From the IMG/VR virus record IMGVR_UViG_3300025789_000160, positions 1 through 23,436 of that record: 23,436 bases of DNA; one strand, given 5' to 3'. Position numbers and translations under genes: made by a program. The stretch's first letter is position 1; each line of letters starts with the position of its first letter. This stretch comes from a virus. Below the pieces are notes generated by a model. That model saw only the letters and a list, made by a program, of their open reading frames with translations, made no database searches and was not told the DNA's origin. This document shows, piece after piece, positions 7,355-14,271 of the stretch.

Positions 7355-9205
7355 ATGTCGTCACATCAGGATAACCGCAAAAAGCCAAAAATCTGTGTCT
7401 ACGCGATCAGCAAGAACGAAGCACATTTTGTCGAGCGTTTTTGCCAGTCTGCCCAAGACGCGGATATGATTCTCATTGCTGACACGGGATCAACAGATGG
7501 TCTTCCAGAAGAAGCTGCCAAGCATGGAGCGGTTGTTCATCATATTGGCATTAGCCCTTGGCGGTTTGATCTGGCGCGTAACGCTGCTCTGGCGCTGGTG
7601 CCGAAGGATACGGACATCTGCATCAGTCTCGACATTGACGAGCTTCTTCAACCGGGATGGCGTGAGGAGATAGAGCGTGTCTGGACAGTCGGAGAGACTA
7701 CCCGCCTTCGTTATATGTTCGACTGGGGTTGCGGTATCCAGTTCTACTATGAAAAAATTCATGCCCGTAACGGCTACATGTGGCATCACCCCTGTCACGA
7801 ATACCCAATCCCAGATGGCAGGATCACAGAAGTCTGGGCGCAGACCGACTTCCTCATTGCCGTCCATAAACCTGACCCGACGAAGAGCAGAGGACAGTAT
7901 ATGGATCTTTTGGAGCTTTCAGTAAGGGAAGACCCTCTCTGCCCGCGCAATGCGTTCTACTACGCTCGTGAGCTGAGCTTTCATGGCCGCTGGCAGGATG
8001 CTGTTGACGCCTGCAAGTCCTATCTGGCAATGCCCAACGCCACATGGGGCAACGAGCGTTGCTATGCCTATCGCGTCATGGGCCGCAGCTACAATGAGCT
8101 GGGCGACTGGGAAAACGCTGAAAAGGCTTTCCATATGGCTGCGTCTGAGGCTCCCAATACCCGCGAGCCTTGGTGTGAACTGGCGCTTCTGTGTTACCGG
8201 CAAAGCCGCTGGGAGGAGTGCTTTGCCTTCTCAATGCGAGCCTTGAAGATCACTGACCGGGCTGCTGTCTACACCTGTGACCCTGCTGTTTGGGGTGCTC
8301 AGGCCCATGACATGGCGGCGATTTCTGCTTGGCATCTCGGTTTGAAGGACATTGCAGTCCAGCAAGGTAGGATTGCTGTAGAGCATGATCCTGCTGATGG
8401 AAGGCTACGCGCCAATCTGGAGCTGTACGAAGGCGGCGAAAGAGCCCCAAACGTCGTGCACTTCATTTACTTTGGTGGCAAAGACTCGCGCCCTTACAGC
8501 TATATCAACTATCTGGCTGTCAGAGCTGCATATGAGGTTCAGAAGCCGGATAATATCATTATGTGGTGCGATGAGCCCCCTGTGGATAACCCGCACTGGG
8601 AGGCGATAAAGCCATACGTGATCATCAGGAAAATCTCAGCTCCCAAGCGCATCAAGGGCGTAAAGCTCGAATTTAAGCATTACCAGTCCGACGTGTTCAG
8701 GCTGCGTATCCTTTATGAGCAGGGCGGCATCTATCTAGACAATGATATGATCTTGATTAAGCCTTTGACATCGTTGATGAAAACGGTGCCGGTTATGGGC
8801 GCTGAGCAACCCGGCGAACTGCAATCTATGTCAAACGCAGCCATCATCGCCCCTCCAAAGGCAGAGTTCATCAAGATTTGGCTGGATAGGATGGCCGAAC
8901 GGATCAGCGCAAAGTGGGCGGATCATTCTGTCGTTTTGGCAGCAGATTTGGCTAATGAGCATCCCAGTTTGATTTCAGTAATTGGGCATGAGGCTTTCGT
9001 GCCCTTCCACTGGAACAACTTCACAATCTTTGATGAGCCAAGCGCCAATCTCGATCTGTCAAACACCTATGGGATGCACCTATGGGAAACCTTCTGGGCA
9101 GACAATTTAGCGGTCATCAACGATCAATATTTGGCGACATCTGCCAGCCAATTTGCTAAGTTGTTTGGCACGTACTCCCTCCAGCCTGTTATGGCAGCAG
9201 AATAG
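7355..9205 (+). CDS. Bifunctional glycosyltransferase: GT2-like + TPR + GT32-like
   Basis: A 616-residue protein with a GAGGGGG ribosome binding site. Residues 10-180 form a GT-A-fold glycosyltransferase of family-2 type: KICVYAISKNEAHFVERF at the start, DTGSTDG from Asp43, and a DxD metal/nucleotide-sugar motif in LDIDE (Asp93, Asp95). Residues 200-298 look like TPR repeats, with pairs of helices such as GRSYNELGDWENAEKAFHMA. Residues 366-590 form a second transferase of the GT32/DXD-sugar type: NVVHFIYFGG opening, SDVFRLRILYEQGGIYLDND with the DxD at Asp462/Asp464. No membrane segment is seen, so it should act in the cytoplasm on nucleotide sugars. It lies between the fibre genes and the lysis cassette. 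Substrate could be virion protein (fibres) or host surface glycan; sequence does not say. Confidence 0.88.
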   Translation: MSSHQDNRKKPKICVYAISKNEAHFVERFCQSAQDADMILIADTGSTDGLPEEAAKHGAVVHHIGISPWRFDLARNAALALVPKDTDICISLDIDELLQPGWREEIERVWTVGETTRLRYMFDWGCGIQFYYEKIHARNGYMWHHPCHEYPIPDGRITEVWAQTDFLIAVHKPDPTKSRGQYMDLLELSVREDPLCPRNAFYYARELSFHGRWQDAVDACKSYLAMPNATWGNERCYAYRVMGRSYNELGDWENAEKAFHMAASEAPNTREPWCELALLCYRQSRWEECFAFSMRALKITDRAAVYTCDPAVWGAQAHDMAAISAWHLGLKDIAVQQGRIAVEHDPADGRLRANLELYEGGERAPNVVHFIYFGGKDSRPYSYINYLAVRAAYEVQKPDNIIMWCDEPPVDNPHWEAIKPYVIIRKISAPKRIKGVKLEFKHYQSDVFRLRILYEQGGIYLDNDMILIKPLTSLMKTVPVMGAEQPGELQSMSNAAIIAPPKAEFIKIWLDRMAERISAKWADHSVVLAADLANEHPSLISVIGHEAFVPFHWNNFTIFDEPSANLDLSNTYGMHLWETFWADNLAVINDQYLATSASQFAKLFGTYSLQPVMAAE

Positions 9206-9218
9206 GATGTCATGCTCC

Positions 9219-9449
9219 ATGGACCAATCCACCATCAATCTGGTCTTTGGGGCCATTCTAGCGGTAGCCGGATGGTTGTTCAGGCAGCTTTGGGAGGCAG
9301 TTCAAACTCTCAAAGCTGACCTACACAAAATGGAGGTCGATCTCCCAGCTAGTTATGTGAGGAGAGACGACCTTGATAAAAGGATGGATCACATCGAGAC
9401 GATGTTCCAACGCATATACGACAAATTGGATGGGAAAGCGGATAAGTAA
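9219..9449 (+). CDS. Small membrane protein with coiled coil; holin candidate
   Basis: A 76-residue protein. Residues 6-25 (INLVFGAILAVAGWLFRQLW) form one membrane helix near the N-terminus, followed by a charged amphipathic region up to residue 76 (including YVRRDDLDKRMDHIE) likely to be a coiled coil. This topology is similar to phage XhlA/holin-accessory-type proteins. I chose the ATG at 9219 because AGGA at 9204-9207 is properly spaced; an in-frame ATG at 9207 is too close to that site. The stop TAA overlaps the next ATG (TAATG), and the lysozyme follows one gene later, supporting a lysis role. Holin function is inference from size, topology and position. Confidence 0.7.
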   Translation: MDQSTINLVFGAILAVAGWLFRQLWEAVQTLKADLHKMEVDLPASYVRRDDLDKRMDHIETMFQRIYDKLDGKADK

Positions 9450-9913
9450 TGGACCCTCTTAGCCTCCTCATGATTGCTAAAGGTGCCTATGAGGCCGTGA
9501 AGGCCGGAATAGCTGTTGGCAAGGAAATGCAGGGGATGGCTGCCGATCTTGGCTCGTTGTTTGACACCGTTGGGGCTATCACCCGCGCTGCCGCTGAGCC
9601 AAATAAGGGGAATCTATTCTCTGGAAAATCAGCAGAGCAACTGGCGATGGAGGCGTATGCAGCCAAAGCCGAAGCGGATCAGCTCTTAGCCGATCTCAAG
9701 AATCACTTTGTAGGGGAATATGGATTGGCGGCTTGGGATCAAGTCGTCGCTGCCACAACTCAGATCAAGAAAGATCAGAAGGCCGCTGCGCTTCAGGCAG
9801 AAAAAGAGCAGGAGGAGCTAATGGGTAATGTCTTGGTCTGGGGCAGCGTTTTCCTGCTTTTTATCGTTGTTGTCGCCTGTGGAATGCTTGCCATCATCTC
9901 CCTCACTCATTAG
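9449..9913 (+). CDS. Tail-anchored membrane protein of the lysis cassette
   Basis: A 154-residue protein opening MDPLSLLMIAKGAYEAVKAG. Its body (residues 5-125) is alpha-helical and rich in Ala, Glu, Lys and Gln, with a strongly charged coiled-coil stretch (KKDQKAAALQAEKEQEE, about 108-124). Residues 128-150 form a single C-terminal membrane helix. Proteins with this opening and topology are common in environmental phages, where they lack an assigned function. Its start is coupled to the previous membrane protein by a TAATG overlap, and it ends ten bases before the endolysin. It could be a holin, antiholin or a membrane partner of the endolysin. It might also be a virion membrane-interacting protein; the evidence does not decide. 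Confidence 0.7.
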   Translation: MDPLSLLMIAKGAYEAVKAGIAVGKEMQGMAADLGSLFDTVGAITRAAAEPNKGNLFSGKSAEQLAMEAYAAKAEADQLLADLKNHFVGEYGLAAWDQVVAATTQIKKDQKAAALQAEKEQEELMGNVLVWGSVFLLFIVVVACGMLAIISLTH

Positions 9914-9923
9914 GAGCTTAGAC

Positions 9924-10688
9924 ATGCAAATGAGCCAAGAGGGCATTGATGCTCTCCTCAAGAAGTTCGAAGGCTGCAAGCTGAAGGCATATCGTTGCCC
10001 GGCTGGCATTTGCACCATTGGATACGGTCATACCTCTGCGGCAGGGAACCCTACCGTTGTAGATGGATTGACAATTAGGCAGGATCAAGCAGAGGCCATC
10101 CTTCGTAGCGATCTAGTCAAGTACGAGACTGCCGTCCACAATATGGTAGAGCAGTCGCTGACCCAGCATCAGTTCGATGTGCTGGTTGACTTCGCTTACA
10201 ATGCAGGCGTCGGCAACCTCAAGTCGTCCACTCTCCTCAAGAAGGTCAATGCCGGGCAGTTTGACGCTGTGCCAGCCGAACTGATGAAGTGGACCAAAGG
10301 TGGCGGGAAGGTCTTGCCCGGCCTTGTTCGCCGCCGTCAGGCTGAAAGCGCATGGTGGCTTGCTCATGAAATGGTGCCAATGACGGCGGCTGCTGCTGCT
10401 GAGGTGGCCGAAGCTGATGATCAAGAACAACGCTTGACTCCTGATGATGTGCCTGTTCCTTCAATGGCGACTAGCAGTCAGGGCAACGCCGCTATTGTCA
10501 CTGCCGGTCTCGGTGGGCTTGGTGTCGCCAAGCAAGTTGCAGCGCAGGCTCAAGATGCGTCCGACACTGCCAACCAGATTATGGGCCTACTCGGCAATAC
10601 CAACTTCCTCATCATGCTGGCGATTGTTGGCCTTGGTGGGGCGATTTGGTGGTTCCGCAAGCAACACATGGAGGAGCACGGTGTTTAG
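9924..10688 (+). CDS. Endolysin, GH24 lysozyme with C-terminal membrane segment
   Basis: A 254-residue muramidase cutting the glycan chains of peptidoglycan. Residues 1-150 form a T4/P22-type GH24 domain. The catalytic pattern is Glu16 (KKFEGC), Cys25 and Thr31 (GICTIGYGHT), fitting the E-8x-(D/C)-5x-T rule with Cys in the middle position. FDVLVDFAYNAGVG and LPGLVRRRQAESAWW are further family signatures. Residues 155-225 are an Ala/Gln-rich linker, and 227-246 (NFLIMLAIVGLGGAIWWF) form a membrane helix with a basic end. No N-terminal signal is present. The start at 9924 is set by TAGGAG at 9911-9916; an in-frame ATG at 9930 is a weaker alternative. The spanin genes follow with overlap. Confidence 0.92.
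   Translation: MQMSQEGIDALLKKFEGCKLKAYRCPAGICTIGYGHTSAAGNPTVVDGLTIRQDQAEAILRSDLVKYETAVHNMVEQSLTQHQFDVLVDFAYNAGVGNLKSSTLLKKVNAGQFDAVPAELMKWTKGGGKVLPGLVRRRQAESAWWLAHEMVPMTAAAAAEVAEADDQEQRLTPDDVPVPSMATSSQGNAAIVTAGLGGLGVAKQVAAQAQDASDTANQIMGLLGNTNFLIMLAIVGLGGAIWWFRKQHMEEHGV
10670..10676 (+). promoter_or_regulatory. Ribosome binding site for the GTG-started i-spanin
   Basis: GGAGGAG lies within the last codons of the endolysin, four bases before the GTG at 10681. It is the strongest purine-rich site in this stretch and is the reason for choosing a GTG start that overlaps the endolysin stop. Confidence 0.7.
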
Positions 10689-10914
10689 CCTTCTATTCAC
10701 TCCCCTTGGCCGCTATGCCGCCATTGCCGCTGTGGTCTTGTCAGTCTTGTTTGGCGCGTATCTGAAAATCAAATCAGATGCTGTCGCTGAAGTCGAAGTA
10801 AGGGCTACCGAAGATGTTCTCAGGAGGACCGAAAATGCGATTAATGCTGGCGATGCTATTGATGTCTCCGCTGATGGGGTGCGCAAGCCCGACGCTTACA
10901 CTCGCGACAAATGA
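10681..10914 (+). CDS. i-spanin (Rz-like inner-membrane protein)
   Basis: A 77-residue protein from a GTG start that overlaps the endolysin end by 8 bases. Residues 10-27 (GRYAAIAAVVLSVLFGAYL) form one N-terminal membrane helix after a short cytoplasmic tip. The remainder is a charged periplasmic segment (SDAVAEVEVRATEDVLRRTE) with coiled-coil character, ending DPYTRDK-like as PDAYTRDK. This is the topology of an inner-membrane spanin, whose periplasmic helix contacts the outer-membrane lipoprotein to fuse the two membranes in the last step of lysis. The o-spanin gene begins inside this gene in another frame. It is shorter than lambda Rz. Assignment rests on topology, family resemblance of the C-terminus and the neighbouring lipoprotein. 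Confidence 0.8.
   Translation: MFSLLFTPLGRYAAIAAVVLSVLFGAYLKIKSDAVAEVEVRATEDVLRRTENAINAGDAIDVSADGVRKPDAYTRDK
10822..10827 (+). promoter_or_regulatory. Ribosome binding site for o-spanin
   Basis: AGGAGG is located inside the i-spanin gene, seven bases before the ATG at 10835. It excludes the upstream in-frame ATG at 10814, which would also put charged residues in front of the lipoprotein signal. Confidence 0.8.
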
Positions 10915-11032
10915 GACTGTCTGTACGGTCTGGAAGGACGTTTCTTGGTCCGAAAAAGACACGACTGGCACGATCATAGAGGTTAAGCAGAACAATGCCC
11001 GCCGTGATGGATGGTGCAACGGTGCCAAATAG
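10835..11032 (+). CDS. o-spanin (Rz1-like outer-membrane lipoprotein)
   Basis: A 65-residue protein with a lipoprotein signal: MRLMLAMLLMSPLMGC, where LMGC at residues 13-16 is the lipobox and Cys16 the lipidated residue. No Asp follows at +2 (it is Ala), which fits outer-membrane sorting. The mature 50 residues include WKDVSWSEKDTTGTIIEVK and NNARRDGWC, matching the WS-x-x-D-T-x-x-T-I pattern I know from small Rz1-like phage proteins; two further Cys (in ETVCTVW and DGWC) may pair. It overlaps the i-spanin by 80 bases in another frame, the classic arrangement of partly overlapping spanins. A lipoprotein spanin implies a Gram-negative host. Confidence 0.85.
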   Translation: MRLMLAMLLMSPLMGCASPTLTLATNETVCTVWKDVSWSEKDTTGTIIEVKQNNARRDGWCNGAK

Positions 11033-11048
11033 GTGATATGGTGCCGGT

Positions 11049-11063
11049 AAAGCGGAGCTTTTT
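11049..11063 (+). promoter_or_regulatory. Short hairpin covering the ribosome binding site of the adaptor gene
   Basis: AAAGC (11049-11053), GGA loop, GCTTT (11057-11061), then TT. The stem is only five pairs with three A-T pairs, so it is too weak to call a terminator. It includes the CGGAG that serves the ATG at 11066, so it could modestly tune translation at the border between the lysis cassette and the tail genes. This may be chance. Confidence 0.25.
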
Positions 11064-11065
11064 CC

Positions 11066-11815
11066 ATGACAACCGGCCTTTCATATGATGGTTCAGTAGC
11101 CGGAACGAGTAGCTATGTTCTGCAAATCGCAACCATGGCTGTCGTTTCGCCTACTGATAGCAATTATCTGACAATTCTTCCTCAGATGATCACCTATGCG
11201 GAGAACCGCATCTATCGTGATTTGGACTTCCTGTTCACGTCTATTTCCAGCACGTCCTACACCCTGACGGCTGGGACAAGAACCATTACGGTTCCTACAA
11301 GCGTGTTCGTTGTGCCGGAGCAGATCAACTTGATCACGCCGTCTGGCACGTCTGATCCCAATGCTGGCACAAGGGTGCCGCTCTTGGCGACGACCAGAGA
11401 GTACATTGACGCTGTATGCGGATCATCGTCCTCTACCGCTCAGCCGATCTATTTTGCGCCGTTCATGGGTAGCGCGACAAACTGGAACTTCATCGTTGGC
11501 CCGTATCCAGACGCGAGCTACACGGTTGAAATCGTTGGCACTTATCGTCCAGACAGTTTGTCTGCTACGAATGAGACAACCTTCATCAGCCTGTATCTTC
11601 CTGACTTGCTGATCATGGCGTCTATGATCTACATCAGCGGGTATCAGCGCAACTTTGGACGCGCCAACGACGATCCTCAGATGGCAGTCACCTATGAGAG
11701 CCAATATCAAGCCCTCCTGAAGGGTGCAATGGGTGAAGAATATCGCAAGAAGATGGAAGGCGCGGCTTGGTCGCCAATGTCTATGTCTCCCGTCTCAACG
11801 CCGACAAGGGGCTAA
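11066..11815 (+). CDS. Phage adaptor protein (SU10-type head-tail adaptor)
   Basis: A 249-residue protein with the features of the phage adaptor family. An N-terminal helical region (residues 15-55) contains YLTILPQMITYAENRIYRDLDFL, a signature I recognise. Then a beta region around SSTSYTLTAGTRTITVPTS (residues 61-80) is followed by EQINLITPSG, PIYFAPF, IVGPYPDASYTVEIVGTYRP (about 148-168) and a final helical part. In phage SU10 the adaptor ring sits between portal and nozzle. The next gene, three bases downstream, is the nozzle-type protein, which supports the role. Its CGGAG ribosome binding site is weak. A second adaptor-like gene lies at 1401; the two share the same general layout but little visible identity. 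Confidence 0.82.
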   Translation: MTTGLSYDGSVAGTSSYVLQIATMAVVSPTDSNYLTILPQMITYAENRIYRDLDFLFTSISSTSYTLTAGTRTITVPTSVFVVPEQINLITPSGTSDPNAGTRVPLLATTREYIDAVCGSSSSTAQPIYFAPFMGSATNWNFIVGPYPDASYTVEIVGTYRPDSLSATNETTFISLYLPDLLIMASMIYISGYQRNFGRANDDPQMAVTYESQYQALLKGAMGEEYRKKMEGAAWSPMSMSPVSTPTRG

Positions 11816-11818
11816 GAT

Positions 11819-13912
11819 ATGGCCCACCAAGCCCTCAAGCTCATTCCCGGCGTTGACGTTAACAAGACGCCAGCCTTGAACGAAGCCGCTATCTCACAAA
11901 GCCAGCTTGTTAGGTTCATCCCTGATCGGACGCTTGGCGGTCTTGTGCAAAAGCTCGGAGGGTGGACGAAGTTCTTCATGGGCCAGATCGGCTCCACTGC
12001 AAGAGCTTTGCTGGCATGGGAAGACACAAGCGCCAATTCCTATCTTGGTGTGGGTGCTGATGGCGTTCCTGCTGGTGGCGGCGGAGCGTTGCAGATCATC
12101 CTGTCTGGAGGCGCAAGCGATATCACGCCAAAGACACTCACCGTCAATGTCGCTGTGAGCTTTTCTACGACCGCTGGCAGCAATGCGGTTGTCATCACGG
12201 ACACGGGCCGAAACATTAGCAATTACGACTCTGTAGATATTCAGACACCTATCAGCGTCGATGGGCTTGTCTTGTTTGGGTTGTACGAGTGCTACAACCC
12301 AGCCAATTTGACGAACCAATACACGATCTATGCGGTTGATGCTCTTGGAAATCCGCAACTAGCCGCGACAACTGTCACCAATAGCGGGATCACTGCGGAA
12401 TATTCTACGACATCTGGATCGGGAGTTGTTACGGTTACGCTTCCTGATCATGGGTATGTGGTTGGAGACATCTATCCTGCCTTGGTCGCTACGACGGTTG
12501 GCGGCATTACGATCTATGGTGGGTACATCATTGAGTCCGTCATTGACGTGAACAATTTTACCATCATTAACAATAACTTAGCTACATCTACGGCCACCGG
12601 ATATGAGAACGGCGGGCAGGCCCACTTCGTCTATTATAAAGGCGTAGGCCCTCTTCCGCTTGGTACGGGGTATGGCATTGGCCCCTATGGCATAGGTGGA
12701 TACGGTACTGGCGCAACACCAACAATCAGTCCCGGAACACCCATCAATGCGGTTGATTGGACATTAGATAACTGGGGCGGCGTCCTTATCTCCAATCCTC
12801 TCAATGGCCCGATCTATCAATGGACTCCCAACTCTGGGAAATCGGTAGCAGCAGTTATACCAAATGCACCTACGGTCAATGCTGGCATGTTTGTGGCAAT
12901 GCCACAGCGTCAAATTGTGGCATGGGGTAGCACCTATAATGGTATTCAAGACCCTCTTCTGATCCGCTGGAGTGATGTCGAGAATTACAATCAATGGATC
13001 GCCTTGATTACCAATCAAGCCGGGTCGTATCGTATCCCTAAAGGGTCGAAGATCGTTGAGTGCATTCAAGGACCGCAACAGGGCCTGATCTGGACCGATC
13101 TTGGGCTATGGGCGATGCAATATTCCGGTCCCCCCTATGTCTATCAGTTCAACGAACTTGGCACGGGATGCGGCCTAATCGGTCGCAAAGCTGCGGCTTC
13201 CGTCAATGGAACTGTCTACTGGATGAGCCAGAGCCAGTTTTTCATGCTATCTGGCAGTGGCGTTTCTCCTATTCCCTGCCCGATCTGGGATGTGGTTTTC
13301 CAAGACTTGGACACGAGCAATCTGGATCGGATTAGGATCGCGCCAAACTCTCGCTTTGGTGAAATTTCATGGTTCTTCCCCACTGTTGGTAATGGTGGAG
13401 AGAACTATGGATACGTGAAATACAATTTCATTCTCAATCAATGGGATTACGGGTTCAATTCATCGACCAACCCTTATGTTTCCCGCACGGCATGGATCAA
13501 TCAATCCGTTCTTGGCCCGCCGATTGGCACGGCCCTAAATCAGTACATCTACCAACATGAGACCTCCACTGACGCTGACGGCGTTGCGATGGACTCATAT
13601 TTCCAGACTGGCTACTTCACCTTGTCTGAGGCTGACGTAAAATCGTTTATCGACGAAGTATGGCCCGACATGAAGTGGGGCTATTATGGAGGGACGCAAG
13701 GTGCCAATATCTTGCTGACGTTCTACGCCACCGACTTTGCTGGACAGACACCTACTGCATATGGTCCGTTCACATTGACACAATCTACCACCTATATAAC
13801 GCCTAGATTTCGCGGTAGGCTTGTGTCAATTAAGGTCGAGAGCAATGACATCGGGTCATTCTGGCGGCTTGGCAACATCCGTTATCGCATTCAAGCCGAT
13901 GGAAGATACTGA
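11819..13912 (+). CDS. Tail nozzle / tail tubular protein B-like (P22 gp10-like)
   Basis: A 697-residue beta-rich protein. It begins MAHQALKLIPGVDVNKTPALNEA with VRFIPDRTLGGLVQKLGGW, the usual opening of this family (a statement of how many arguments and the 'model' loop of a propeller). It then shows a domain insertion with beta-sandwich character (about 85-280) and a Gly/Tyr-rich loop (YGIGPYGIGGYGTG, about 285-298). WGGVLISNP, PLLIRWSDVENYNQW, GLIWTDLGLWAMQYSG, YWMSQSQFFMLSG and WDYGF are blade-like repeats (residues 320-560), as in beta-propeller nozzle proteins. C-terminal strands follow. It should extend the adaptor ring and close the channel of the short tail. It follows the adaptor by three bases and overlaps the next start (TGATG). 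Confidence 0.82.
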   Translation: MAHQALKLIPGVDVNKTPALNEAAISQSQLVRFIPDRTLGGLVQKLGGWTKFFMGQIGSTARALLAWEDTSANSYLGVGADGVPAGGGGALQIILSGGASDITPKTLTVNVAVSFSTTAGSNAVVITDTGRNISNYDSVDIQTPISVDGLVLFGLYECYNPANLTNQYTIYAVDALGNPQLAATTVTNSGITAEYSTTSGSGVVTVTLPDHGYVVGDIYPALVATTVGGITIYGGYIIESVIDVNNFTIINNNLATSTATGYENGGQAHFVYYKGVGPLPLGTGYGIGPYGIGGYGTGATPTISPGTPINAVDWTLDNWGGVLISNPLNGPIYQWTPNSGKSVAAVIPNAPTVNAGMFVAMPQRQIVAWGSTYNGIQDPLLIRWSDVENYNQWIALITNQAGSYRIPKGSKIVECIQGPQQGLIWTDLGLWAMQYSGPPYVYQFNELGTGCGLIGRKAAASVNGTVYWMSQSQFFMLSGSGVSPIPCPIWDVVFQDLDTSNLDRIRIAPNSRFGEISWFFPTVGNGGENYGYVKYNFILNQWDYGFNSSTNPYVSRTAWINQSVLGPPIGTALNQYIYQHETSTDADGVAMDSYFQTGYFTLSEADVKSFIDEVWPDMKWGYYGGTQGANILLTFYATDFAGQTPTAYGPFTLTQSTTYITPRFRGRLVSIKVESNDIGSFWRLGNIRYRIQADGRY

Positions 13913-14268
13913 TGACAGCTAGTCTTTCAGACCTTTTGACAGCTCAAAAGAACGGCGTTGTTGCCATAAACAATGTCGCGCAGACCAACCAAAAATCCCT
14001 TGGAACCCAGACTTCCTCTACTGTCACATCATCAACTGTGATCATAACCGGATCGGGTTATCTTGTTAACTTTTCAGTGGTTGTAGCTGGAAGCTCAGTT
14101 GGAACTATATACAACGCCTCAACGACTGGCGGAGCCGCCGCGTCAAATGCTCTATGTGTCATACCAGACGCTACGGGAATTTATAAGGCAGGGCAGGCCT
14201 ATAGTACTGGGCTCGTTGTTGTTCCCGGAACAGGGCAGTCGGTCAACATAACCTATTCGCCGGGGTAA
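13912..14268 (+). CDS. Small conserved phage virion-type protein
   Basis: A 118-residue protein whose ATG overlaps the nozzle stop by one base. It begins MTASLSDLLTAQKNGVVAINNVAQ, a helix, and continues as a beta-rich domain (SSTVIITGSGYLVNFSVVVAG, then GTIYNASTTGGAAASNALCVIP and GQSVNITYSPG). I know this pattern from small proteins next to tail genes in other phages, where it is uncharacterised; a small beta-sandwich decoration or tail-accessory protein is likely. No membrane segment or signal is present. Coupling to the nozzle suggests that it is made in comparable amounts and may join the tail. Confidence 0.7.
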   Translation: MTASLSDLLTAQKNGVVAINNVAQTNQKSLGTQTSSTVTSSTVIITGSGYLVNFSVVVAGSSVGTIYNASTTGGAAASNALCVIPDATGIYKAGQAYSTGLVVVPGTGQSVNITYSPG

Positions 14269-14271
14269 ATT

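Noticed and set aside
10067-10100. ATTGACAATTAGG as a promoter in the endolysin gene
   Set aside because: No -10 box at suitable spacing, and it is well inside the conserved GH24 domain coding sequence.
11049-11063. Terminator after the spanin genes
   Set aside because: The stem has five pairs, mostly A-T, and only a short T-run, and it overlaps the ribosome binding site of the next gene; kept only as a low-confidence hairpin.
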